IMG/VR virus record: IMGVR_UViG_3300025849_000206
Location: 1-24,881 of that record
DNA: 24,881 bases
Source of the DNA: a virus
Strand: one strand, 5' to 3'
Under the pieces are notes generated by a model. It was not told the DNA's origin, made no database searches, and saw only the letters and a list, made by a program, of their open reading frames with translations. Both the position numbers and the translations under genes were made by a program. This document shows, one piece after another, positions 1-6,912 of the stretch (positions are counted from its first letter, which is position 1; every line of letters begins with the position of its first letter).

Positions 1-333
1 ATAGCATCTACAGCAATAGCAAATACTGACACAGACCTGCTACTTGTCCCAGGCGGCAAATCTTATGCTGTTTTGACAATTATGGTTTGTAATACAGACA
101 CACCAAATCCTGTTCATCAAGAACATGGAATAACAAATTTTGATTTACATCTTGTAGCAAGCGGAGATGCAAAGTCAGATACTAATAAAGTGATTAATTC
201 TTTACAATTACCAGCAGGCGAAACATTTACATTTGATAGTGAAAAGATTGTTTTAGAAGCAGGCGATAAAATTGTAGCACTTGGTGAATCCCCTACAAAC
301 TTAGTTGCAACAGTAAGTTTCTTGGAAGTGTAA
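1..333 (+). CDS. Small beta-sandwich structural protein (5' end missing)
   Basis: The frame is open from base 1 to the TAA at 331-333, so the start lies outside the window; the ATG at 73 is internal, because the codons before it read on in the same style (a VPGGKSYAVLTIMV stretch crosses it). About 110 residues are visible. The pattern is alternating hydrophobic beta strands around a central N-T-D turn, then an LPAGETFTFDSEKIVLEAGD segment and a C-terminal strand. The same plan (VPA/CPA-x-Y-AV...N...EYxVE...LxxGxxIV) is seen in the proteins at 11798 and 22905, so I treat the three as one family of small virion or fibre-connector proteins. I recall similar short proteins in marine phages but no accepted name. 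It is followed after one base by the next gene, suggesting translational coupling. Exact role unknown. Confidence 0.8.
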   Translation: MASTAIANTDTDLLLVPGGKSYAVLTIMVCNTDTPNPVHQEHGITNFDLHLVASGDAKSDTNKVINSLQLPAGETFTFDSEKIVLEAGDKIVALGESPTNLVATVSFLEV

Positions 334-334
334 T

Positions 335-835
335 ATGAGATTAATAAAAGCACAAAGTACTAATTTAAGAAGTATACAAGGTACTGGAATTAAATATGAT
401 ATCAACGGATTTAACCGAATGGGCGGTGAAACAGGCATAGTAGTTCCACTAGGTACTACTGCTCAAAGACCTATATTCCCAGAAAAAGGTGTAATGAGAT
501 ATAACACAGACCTTGAGGCTTTTGAAATTTATGCAGATGGTGCTTGGGGCGAAGTACGTAAAAAAGAACCAACTGAAATTGTACAACAAAATTTAGGAAA
601 CGGTGATGCTAGTGAAACAATATTTGGACCATTAGTAAACGGAGATATTAATTTTCCAGCACCAGCATCAGCAAGAAATTTATTGGTGTTTATTGAAAAC
701 GTGTTCCAAATAGCAACAACAAACTATACATTAATCCAAAATCCAGCAGGAAAAGCAGAAGGCTGGTATATATCATTTAGTAGTGCCCCTGACGTAGGCA
801 AGCCGGTTACAGTATTACATAATTTTGATAAATAA
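335..835 (+). CDS. Fibre-associated protein with RYNTD module
   Basis: A 166-aa protein. Residues about 33-75 hold a fibre module (VPLGTTAQRP, then GVMRYNTD, then FEIY and GAWGEV). Degenerate copies of this module close the giant proteins at 1852 (GTTGQR...TRWN...EVY) and 6913 (GTTAQR...LRYNT, and VQRP...MMRYN). The C-terminal half (LLVFIENVFQIATTNYTL, then FSSAPDVGKPV) resembles a small beta domain found at the ends of marine phage structural proteins. No enzyme motif, signal peptide or membrane segment is visible. The ATG lies one base after the preceding stop, with only a weak GGAAG-like site at 324-328, so it is probably translated by coupling. Likely a small fibre tip, collar or adaptor protein; this is inference from the shared module. 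Confidence 0.75.
   Translation: MRLIKAQSTNLRSIQGTGIKYDINGFNRMGGETGIVVPLGTTAQRPIFPEKGVMRYNTDLEAFEIYADGAWGEVRKKEPTEIVQQNLGNGDASETIFGPLVNGDINFPAPASARNLLVFIENVFQIATTNYTLIQNPAGKAEGWYISFSSAPDVGKPVTVLHNFDK
827..834 (+). promoter_or_regulatory. Candidate T4-type late promoter (GATAAATA)
   Basis: GATAAATA matches the T4 late consensus TATAAATA at seven of eight positions. It overlaps the stop codon of the 166-aa protein and lies 21 bases before the ATG of the Cys-rich gene, with AGGAG at 843-847 between them. It is one of seven such octamers in the window, most of them just upstream of genes. Confidence 0.5.
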
Positions 836-855
836 AATTACTAGGAGAACAAAGA

Positions 856-1812
856 ATGGCATCGTTAAAATCATTACTAGGAAGTAGAAACTTTACTCAA
901 GATGAAGGTAACCTTGAAAAAGGTAGAATTTATGCATATATGAACGGTCAGATGTACAGTAAAATGTGTAATGGCTTTTGTTTCATTGCACCCGGTAACG
1001 GTGTAGCAACTATCGATTCATGGGGAGCAGGTGGCTCAGGCGCAAGAATGTGTTGTTGCGGAGGCGGACTACCAGGTAATTCAGCGGCATATACACGTAA
1101 GAAACACAGTATGTCCAGCGGACAAAGAGTTTGTGGATGTATTGGTAAATCATGCGGTAATGCTAGTTCATTATGTTTTAGAGGATGTTCAGAACCTACA
1201 ATGTATTGCTGGTTTAGTTCAGGTAGTAATGGTTGTGTTTGTACACAAGGTGGTAGAGGCGGAACAAGTTTTTGTTCAACTTCTCCAAGTTTATATTGCT
1301 GTTATCGTGCAAATGGTTTTTGTGCAACAAACAGAGGACCAAACTGTGGTTTAGTATGTAATCACTGTAGTGGTATGTTCTGTGCAAGATCATTTGGTGG
1401 AGAAACTAACTGTTGCGGTATTACATCGTGTGCAAGTTTCTTAGGTTGTTATCCACAGTGTACATGTATGCACTATTATCATGTTTCAGTTCCAGCAGGT
1501 ATTTTCTCAAAAGAAGGTCTTATGGTAACATATGGCACAGAAGAAAATAATCCATATTCACGTTGGTCAGGAATGGGCGCACACCAATTTAGTTTAGCAT
1601 TAAATGCGGCAAGTAGAAATCCATCAAGAGGTGTTTATCACGGTAGTTGTTGGATGGGTAACAGAGCATGTCAGTGTTATGAGCAATTAGGTTGTGGTCA
1701 CTTTGTACCATACGGAACAGGCGGTATGGCGGCTAACCCATGTCCAGGTGTTAGAGATCACGGCTGGCGCGGCGGCGACGGTGCTGTACGTATTAAATTC
1801 GTCGAAGGTTAA
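856..1812 (+). CDS. Cys/Gly-rich adhesin-like protein, copy 1
   Basis: A 318-aa protein with 32 cysteines by my count (about 10%), many of them in Gly-rich context. The N-terminus (MASLKSLLGSR...NLEKGRIYAY) is shared with the genes at 23594 and 24567. Residues 56-62 are WGAGGSG, typical of the glycine-rich domain of phage fibre tips, followed by a CCC run at 66-68, CFRGCSEPTM from 107, SRWSGMG from 235 and CPGVRDH from 296, and a closing strand RIKFVEG. There is no signal peptide or membrane span. The start is supported by AGGAG at 843-847. Gly-rich phage adhesins such as the gp38-type tips of T-even relatives bind host receptors through polyglycine-stacked cores; adhesin function here is inferred. 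The Cys load is very unusual and suggests bound metal or disulphides formed after release. It could instead be a virion decoration protein. Confidence 0.8.
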   Translation: MASLKSLLGSRNFTQDEGNLEKGRIYAYMNGQMYSKMCNGFCFIAPGNGVATIDSWGAGGSGARMCCCGGGLPGNSAAYTRKKHSMSSGQRVCGCIGKSCGNASSLCFRGCSEPTMYCWFSSGSNGCVCTQGGRGGTSFCSTSPSLYCCYRANGFCATNRGPNCGLVCNHCSGMFCARSFGGETNCCGITSCASFLGCYPQCTCMHYYHVSVPAGIFSKEGLMVTYGTEENNPYSRWSGMGAHQFSLALNAASRNPSRGVYHGSCWMGNRACQCYEQLGCGHFVPYGTGGMAANPCPGVRDHGWRGGDGAVRIKFVEG

Positions 1813-1825
1813 TCTAAAAAAATCA

Positions 1826-1833
1826 AATAAATA
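1826..1833 (+). promoter_or_regulatory. Candidate late promoter (AATAAATA)
   Basis: AATAAATA lies in the 39-base gap before the first giant gene, 18 bases upstream of its GTG start and just ahead of the ribosome site. It differs from the T4 late consensus only at the first base. The stretch that follows, AATACTGTG, recurs upstream of the paralogous gene at 6913 (6847-6855). Confidence 0.5.
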
Positions 1834-1840
1834 CTGTGTC

Positions 1841-1854
1841 AGGAGAATTAAGTG
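1841..1854 (+). promoter_or_regulatory. Ribosome site fixing a GTG start
   Basis: AGGAG at 1841-1845 sits six bases before GTG at 1852. Translation from this GTG gives MAQVGRISGPLL, which lines up with MAIGRISGPLL of the ATG-started paralogue at 6913. That alignment makes GTG the start in preference to any downstream ATG. Confidence 0.75.
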
Positions 1855-4800
1855 GCACAAGTAGGTAGAATATCTGGACCGTTATTAACGGCAAATCTAG
1901 AACGTCAAGGCAAAGATTTAGACTTTAGAAATCTTCAAGCCAGCACTCCCATAATTAAATTAAAAGTTGATACCAATCGAATTGGTGTCAACACAACGTC
2001 TCCTGTATTTGATTTAGATGTTAACAGCACACTAGCAGGTACTTTTTTAACTACTTCATCTTTAAGTCCAGGCAATTTTACTATATCTAACAATGATATA
2101 AATGCATTAACTGGATCTATTAATTTTAAAAATGATGTGCGTTCTAGTGGTATTGCTACTCAGCAATTATTGTTTAGAGATAATACTATTAGTTCTTATG
2201 TAACTGATGCTGATATAAATCTTTTACCTAATGGAACAGGAACAATAGAATTGCAAGGCGATACTAATGTTACTGGTAACTTAAACGCAACTGGTAACAT
2301 TACCTTAGACGGTAATATAATTTTTGGTGATAGTACTACAGACAGTGTAACACTAAACGCAGATGTTGCAAGTAATATTATTCCGGATGCAGATAATACC
2401 TATAACTTAGGATCAATATCTAATAGATGGGATCAAATTAACTTTGGTACTATGGAAATCCAAACAATACTTGGTAATAGTATATCTCTTGAAAATGGCT
2501 TAATAGATATAACTGAACGCCAAGGTAATATTTTTTATGTAGACAAAAACGGTAATGATTCAAATGTAGGAGATCATCCTAACGGTGCATTCCTTACATT
2601 AACAAGAGCATTAAGTTTTGCAGATGCAAGTATTCAAGGCCCTGTAGTCATACATTTAGCGCCTGGAGAATACCAAGAAGCATTTCCGTTAACAGTGCCT
2701 ACAAATGTAACTATTACTGGTGAAGATATTCGTAACACAGTTATAAAACCTACACTAGCAACAAATACAGCAAATGCTTTTTTAGTTGACGGCGAAGTTA
2801 CAATAGAAAATTTAACAATTAAAGACTTTTACAGTCCGGGATATGCGTTTGCATTCAAAACAAATGCAACAATTACTTCACGTAGTCCTTATATAAGAAA
2901 TGTATCTGTTATTACAAAAGGTAGTGTAACAAGCATAACTGATCCTAATGGTTACGATCAGGGAGATGCTGGTAAAGGTGTTTTAGTAGACGGAGCAAGT
3001 GTAACTAGTTCAAGTCAAGAAGCAAGTATGTTATTCCACAGTGTAACATTTATCACACCGGGCGTTGAAAGTGTTAAGTTAACAAATGGCGTAAGAGTTG
3101 AATGGTTAAACAGTTTTGTTTATTTTGCACAACAAGGTATATTACTTGAAAGAGGATCAACAGGACATCTAAGCACCGACGGTTCTACTATACAATATGG
3201 TGCTGAAATACGTTGTATTGGTAGTGCAAATGTGTACGGCGAATTTGGAATAAAAGCAGACGGCGCAGGCACAAATGCATACTTGGTAAATCATAATTTT
3301 ACCTATATAGGTACAGGCAAAAGCACAGCAAATGACGATACACTATCAATACATGCAAATGAAGTTGTAGAAATAAATTCAGGCAGAGTAAATTATACAA
3401 CTGTAGATGAACAAGGAAATTTTAGAGTTGGTACTGCACTTTTTGTAAATCAAGATACAGGCAAAACTGAAATACAATCTGCAAGTATTGATTTTAGTAA
3501 CACAGATTCATTAACTATAGTAACAGGAGGTTCAACAGTAACCATAGATGATACTAGAGTTAGAACAGATTTTATAAGATTAAGAGATAATAAACTTGAA
3601 ACCTTAGTTGGCAATTTAAAAATAAATTCAGCATTAAACACAGTTAATATTAATGCAAATACAAATATTACAGGTAATTTAGATACTACAGGAAACACAA
3701 CTATAACAGGATCGTTGGTTAGTTTAGGTGACGCAGACACAGATAATATTAGTTTCAATAGTGATGTAACATCAGGCATGACGCCGAATGTAAATTCTGC
3801 TTATGATCTAGGATCAACAACAAAAAGTTGGAGGACTGTGTTTGCTGAAAAATTAACAACTGATGTATTTGACGTAGAAGGTAATAGATTTACAACAAAA
3901 GATTCTAATGCAGATTTAGTATTAGAAGCAAGCGGAACTGGTAAAGTAAATTTTGGTAATTTAATAATAGACGGAACTTTTACCCAAACAGATGTTAGTA
4001 CATTAGACAGCGGCGATGTAAACTCTGATGCTATTGTTACAGATAATATTAATATTAGTTTAAACAGTACTTTAAATAATGTAACTACTCCTACATTAAA
4101 TGCAAACGGTGTTGCAAATTTTGATAGTGTAGGATTTGTAGGAAATAGAATTACTACAAACGAGAGTGATGCAAATTTAGAGTTACAACCATCAGGCACT
4201 GGTATAGTTAGAATACCTGGCAATGTTCTTGTTGAAAATACAATTATGGCGCCAACTGCAAACTATAGTTTTGCAAGTGCTACTATGACAACAACAAGTG
4301 GTGAAAACCTTGTTACTGATAATTTAAATTTAGAACAAATGATCACAGGTGATATTTTATTTGAAGGTAATGTAATCACTACAAGAAGTTCTAATACCGA
4401 CTTAGAATTTAGATCGACAGGAACAGGCACTGTAGATATACAAGAAAATGTTGAAGTAGGACAAAACATTTCTGTTAATACTATTTCAGGAGTTGCTCCT
4501 AATATTACTGCAACTGACATTACAGCAAACTTTGCAACTATAAACACATTCTTTAGTGCTCAATCTGCTATAGTTGGTTCTATTAGTTTAGCAGGTAATA
4601 GAATACAAACTATTGAAAGTAATGCGGATTTAGAGTTTGATGCAAGCGGAACAGGCCAAATTATACTAGACGAAAATGTTATAATACCAAATCTTACTGT
4701 AGACGGAAATACAAATATTACTATTTCTACTGCACCTTCTGCTACATTTGATAATGCTACAATTACAAATAACGTTATTGCTCCTAGTAGTATTACTATA

Positions 4801-6771
4801 GAAGGTGTACAAATTTTTGGAAACAAAATACAAACAAAATCTTCTAACAGTGATTTAGATTTACGTGCAAGCGGAACTGGTGCTATACGTTTTAAAGAAG
4901 ATACAAATATATCTCAAAATTTAACAGTAAATGGTACACTTACTGCATACAATATTGGTATAGACGGAGATGTTGATCTTAATGAATTAGAAACAGACGG
5001 AAATATAGAATTTAATGACAATTATGTAACAACAACAGCATCAAACAGTGACTTAGAACTACGAACATCAGGATCTGGATTTATAGACTTACAAGGTATA
5101 AAAATAAGAGACAATGTAATACAAACAACTTCCGCAGATATTTTACTTGATCCTACTGATGTTCTTGAAGTTAATGGAACAGGAAGTGTTGTTTTACCAA
5201 ATAGTACTGTGTCAGGATCTCCAGACCCAGAATACAACAATGGCGCTTTTAGTAATGTTACAGGCGACGGTAGTGATTTCTTTAAACGTGAAGTTACAGT
5301 TAACGGTGTAAGAATTGTAGCGGCAGGCACAGTTGGAGGGCAAACAGCAGTTCCTGATTCGTTTGTTGAAAAAGTAGCACGTATGTTTGAATTATTCTTA
5401 GATAAGGATGCCACAGGCATTAATGAATCTGCACAAAGAACTGTAATTAAAACATTAAGTGGAGATGCAGGCACATATCATGCGGCAGTTGGACCAACAC
5501 TACAACGAGTAGCAAGAGGTGCTGGCGCAGATTATACTCCAAACTTCTTAACTGATGCAGGTATTGCTTCTTATAACTTGTCACCACTATTTGATAGTCA
5601 CGTTGCCAATGATATGGTTTGGTATCTAAACTCAACTGGTGATGCCCCTGGAGACGGCGACAATGATGCACAAGAAGTAATTGAACACGTATTTCATACA
5701 TTACATATGCACGGTCTTGACGCAGTATCATTAAAAATGTATCCTTATATTAGTGCAGACTGGGCAACTGGTCCATTGTATGCGGCTATGGAAGAAGCAT
5801 ACGATGCAGGCAAATGGGATTCATCAGGATATGGTGGAAACGCTTGGAAGACTGATGGAGATGCATTTGAAGTAGCGGCTAAAGAATATTTGTTCCTGTT
5901 AAACTTTGGTATGTTTGAATACTCAAGTCTATGGGATGGTGGAAGTCTTAGTCCTGAATGGACAGACGATATGCGTACACAATCCGGCATACAAGCAAAT
6001 AATCCATTAGGCTATGCATTACACAATACATATATTGCTCCTGTTATTAGTAAGCCTTCGTTGACAACAATTAGAACTATATTCCAAGACGGTGACGTAG
6101 GCGATCCAACAGTTGCAGGTGCATCAGGATATGTAGTAGACAACTACACTCCGGTATTTTCAAATAATATTGGTGCTGTGCAATATAATTCAGATGTTAA
6201 TCAAATAGTAGGATTTACAAATTCTGTAAAAAGAGTATTAGGTCCCGGATTATATAGTGATGATTTACAAACATTTGTTAATCCAAAACCCGACAACACA
6301 ATAGAATTTATCGCACAAGGTATTAATAGTATGACAACATCTTATGGCGCAACTACAATGGATCGTATTGAATTGAGTGGTATAGACATTGATGGAAATA
6401 CATTATCTACAAATATTACAAACAGTGATTTGATACTTTTACCAGAAACAGGACAAGGCAAAGCACAGTTTGAAGATTTGCACGTACTTGATAGCACAAT
6501 TACTAATACATCGGGTGGCGCGGCAAGTATAGGATACACAGACAACGGATATATTAAATTCAATCAAACTAGTGGAATGAGAATACCTGCAGGAACAACA
6601 GGACAACGAATAGCAACTCCTGAAGTTGGCACAACACGATGGAATCTTGCTTTAGGAAACTTAGAAGTGTACGGAGTTACTGGTTGGACAGATGCTTCAG
6701 GATCTGGAGCCACAGTTAGTGCCGCTGAAATGGACGAGATAATGAATGAATTTATTCTTATCTTTGGTTAA
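1852..6771 (+). CDS. Giant beta-helix fibre protein with inserted zincin-like domain
   Basis: A 1639-aa protein, paralogue of the 1626-aa protein at 6913. Order of parts: N-terminal GRISGPLL segment (1-25); beta-structured repeats with DADNTYNLGSISNRW (to about 220); a DUF1565/pectate-lyase-like beta-helix opening at FYVDKNGND (about 226), with SPYIRN, GDAGKG and GSANVYG landmarks; a QGNFRVG module near 520; then SGTG-type tandem repeats (about 675-1090). Residues about 1140-1430 form a globular insert absent from the paralogue, containing EVIEHVFHTLHMHG (1275-1288) and a helical EVAAKEYLF segment (from 1340), which together suggest a metal-binding, metallopeptidase-like fold. A trimer-type tip follows (GTTGQR...TRWN, then a final helix). 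Most likely a tail or head fibre. Fibre role is well supported by architecture; catalysis by the insert is inferred and the motif is not a canonical HExxH. Confidence 0.85.
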   Translation: MAQVGRISGPLLTANLERQGKDLDFRNLQASTPIIKLKVDTNRIGVNTTSPVFDLDVNSTLAGTFLTTSSLSPGNFTISNNDINALTGSINFKNDVRSSGIATQQLLFRDNTISSYVTDADINLLPNGTGTIELQGDTNVTGNLNATGNITLDGNIIFGDSTTDSVTLNADVASNIIPDADNTYNLGSISNRWDQINFGTMEIQTILGNSISLENGLIDITERQGNIFYVDKNGNDSNVGDHPNGAFLTLTRALSFADASIQGPVVIHLAPGEYQEAFPLTVPTNVTITGEDIRNTVIKPTLATNTANAFLVDGEVTIENLTIKDFYSPGYAFAFKTNATITSRSPYIRNVSVITKGSVTSITDPNGYDQGDAGKGVLVDGASVTSSSQEASMLFHSVTFITPGVESVKLTNGVRVEWLNSFVYFAQQGILLERGSTGHLSTDGSTIQYGAEIRCIGSANVYGEFGIKADGAGTNAYLVNHNFTYIGTGKSTANDDTLSIHANEVVEINSGRVNYTTVDEQGNFRVGTALFVNQDTGKTEIQSASIDFSNTDSLTIVTGGSTVTIDDTRVRTDFIRLRDNKLETLVGNLKINSALNTVNINANTNITGNLDTTGNTTITGSLVSLGDADTDNISFNSDVTSGMTPNVNSAYDLGSTTKSWRTVFAEKLTTDVFDVEGNRFTTKDSNADLVLEASGTGKVNFGNLIIDGTFTQTDVSTLDSGDVNSDAIVTDNINISLNSTLNNVTTPTLNANGVANFDSVGFVGNRITTNESDANLELQPSGTGIVRIPGNVLVENTIMAPTANYSFASATMTTTSGENLVTDNLNLEQMITGDILFEGNVITTRSSNTDLEFRSTGTGTVDIQENVEVGQNISVNTISGVAPNITATDITANFATINTFFSAQSAIVGSISLAGNRIQTIESNADLEFDASGTGQIILDENVIIPNLTVDGNTNITISTAPSATFDNATITNNVIAPSSITIEGVQIFGNKIQTKSSNSDLDLRASGTGAIRFKEDTNISQNLTVNGTLTAYNIGIDGDVDLNELETDGNIEFNDNYVTTTASNSDLELRTSGSGFIDLQGIKIRDNVIQTTSADILLDPTDVLEVNGTGSVVLPNSTVSGSPDPEYNNGAFSNVTGDGSDFFKREVTVNGVRIVAAGTVGGQTAVPDSFVEKVARMFELFLDKDATGINESAQRTVIKTLSGDAGTYHAAVGPTLQRVARGAGADYTPNFLTDAGIASYNLSPLFDSHVANDMVWYLNSTGDAPGDGDNDAQEVIEHVFHTLHMHGLDAVSLKMYPYISADWATGPLYAAMEEAYDAGKWDSSGYGGNAWKTDGDAFEVAAKEYLFLLNFGMFEYSSLWDGGSLSPEWTDDMRTQSGIQANNPLGYALHNTYIAPVISKPSLTTIRTIFQDGDVGDPTVAGASGYVVDNYTPVFSNNIGAVQYNSDVNQIVGFTNSVKRVLGPGLYSDDLQTFVNPKPDNTIEFIAQGINSMTTSYGATTMDRIELSGIDIDGNTLSTNITNSDLILLPETGQGKAQFEDLHVLDSTITNTSGGAASIGYTDNGYIKFNQTSGMRIPAGTTGQRIATPEVGTTRWNLALGNLEVYGVTGWTDASGSGATVSAAEMDEIMNEFILIFG
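3877..5100 (+). repeat. SGTG-type tandem coding repeats, first giant protein
   Basis: Consecutive units each carry the pattern N-x-I-x-T-x-x-S-N-x-D-L-E-L-x-x-S-G-T-G. Equivalent codons start at 3877, 4138, 4363, 4591, 4816 and 5014, giving steps of 261, 225, 228, 225 and 198 bases, all multiples of three. A more distant copy (NTLSTNITNSD) occurs near 6400 after the inserted domain. The units probably form a trimeric fibrous shaft. Confidence 0.8.
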
Positions 6772-6797
6772 CTAAGTCATTATATTATCTACATTCA

Positions 6798-6805
6798 CAT
6801 AAATA
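6798..6805 (+). promoter_or_regulatory. Candidate late promoter (CATAAATA)
   Basis: CATAAATA lies in the 141-base gap between the first two giant genes, 107 bases before the ATG at 6913. If T4-type spacing applies, transcription would start just where the adjacent hairpin (6810-6845) begins, placing the hairpin at the extreme 5' end of the message. Confidence 0.5.
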
Positions 6806-6809
6806 CAAT

Positions 6810-6845
6810 ATAACAAAAGAATCAGACCTAAAATTCTTTTGTTAT
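6810..6845 (+). terminator. Perfect 13-bp stem-loop, terminator or 5' RNA cap hairpin
   Basis: ATAACAAAAGAAT (6810-6822) is the exact reverse complement of 6833-6845, with a 10-base loop CAGACCTAAA. It lies 38 bases after the stop of the first giant gene, the expected place for a terminator. However, the stem is A+T-rich and no T-run follows the 3' arm (the next bases are TAATACTGTG), although TTTT sits inside the arm. Because a late-promoter octamer ends five bases upstream, the hairpin could instead protect the 5' end of the next transcript. Confidence 0.45.
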
Positions 6846-6846
6846 T

Positions 6847-6907
6847 AATACTGTGGTCAACCCGCAATGCAAGGTGGTTGGAGGGACAAGATCCCCGTGT
6901 TAAGGAG
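6847..6907 (+). other. G+C-rich leader block before the second giant gene
   Basis: Bases 6861-6900 are about 60% G+C (24 of 40) in surroundings near 36%. Short pairings are possible: CAACC at 6858-6862 with GGTTG at 6876-6880, and GGGA at 6883-6886 with TCCC at 6892-6895. The leader of the paralogous gene at 1852 has AATACTGTG followed almost at once by AGGAG; here the same AATACTGTG (6847-6855) is separated from AGGAG (6903-6907) by this extra block. I recognise no known riboswitch or tRNA in it. Confidence 0.4.
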
Positions 6908-6912
6908 TAGAG

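Noticed and set aside
1031-1354. A 107-codon frame inside the first Cys-rich gene
   Set aside because: It is out of frame with a gene whose paralogue conserves the main frame, and its Val/Gln-rich product looks like a shadow of TGT and GGT codons.
3450-5474. Several long antisense open frames (up to 150 codons) under the first giant gene, and similar ones at 9360-11162
   Set aside because: They mirror the SGTG repeats on the other strand, where biased codons leave few stops. They have no ribosome sites, show Val/Ser/Pro-rich shadow composition, and lie inside well-supported genes.
5671-5712. Calling the His-rich insert an established zinc peptidase
   Set aside because: EHVFHTLH is neither HExxH nor the inverted HxxEH motif, so only a zincin-like possibility is reported.
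6850-6902. A possible tRNA or glutamine riboswitch in the G+C-rich block
   Set aside because: No T-arm GTTC motif, no acceptor pairing and no conserved riboswitch core could be found; only two short stems are possible.
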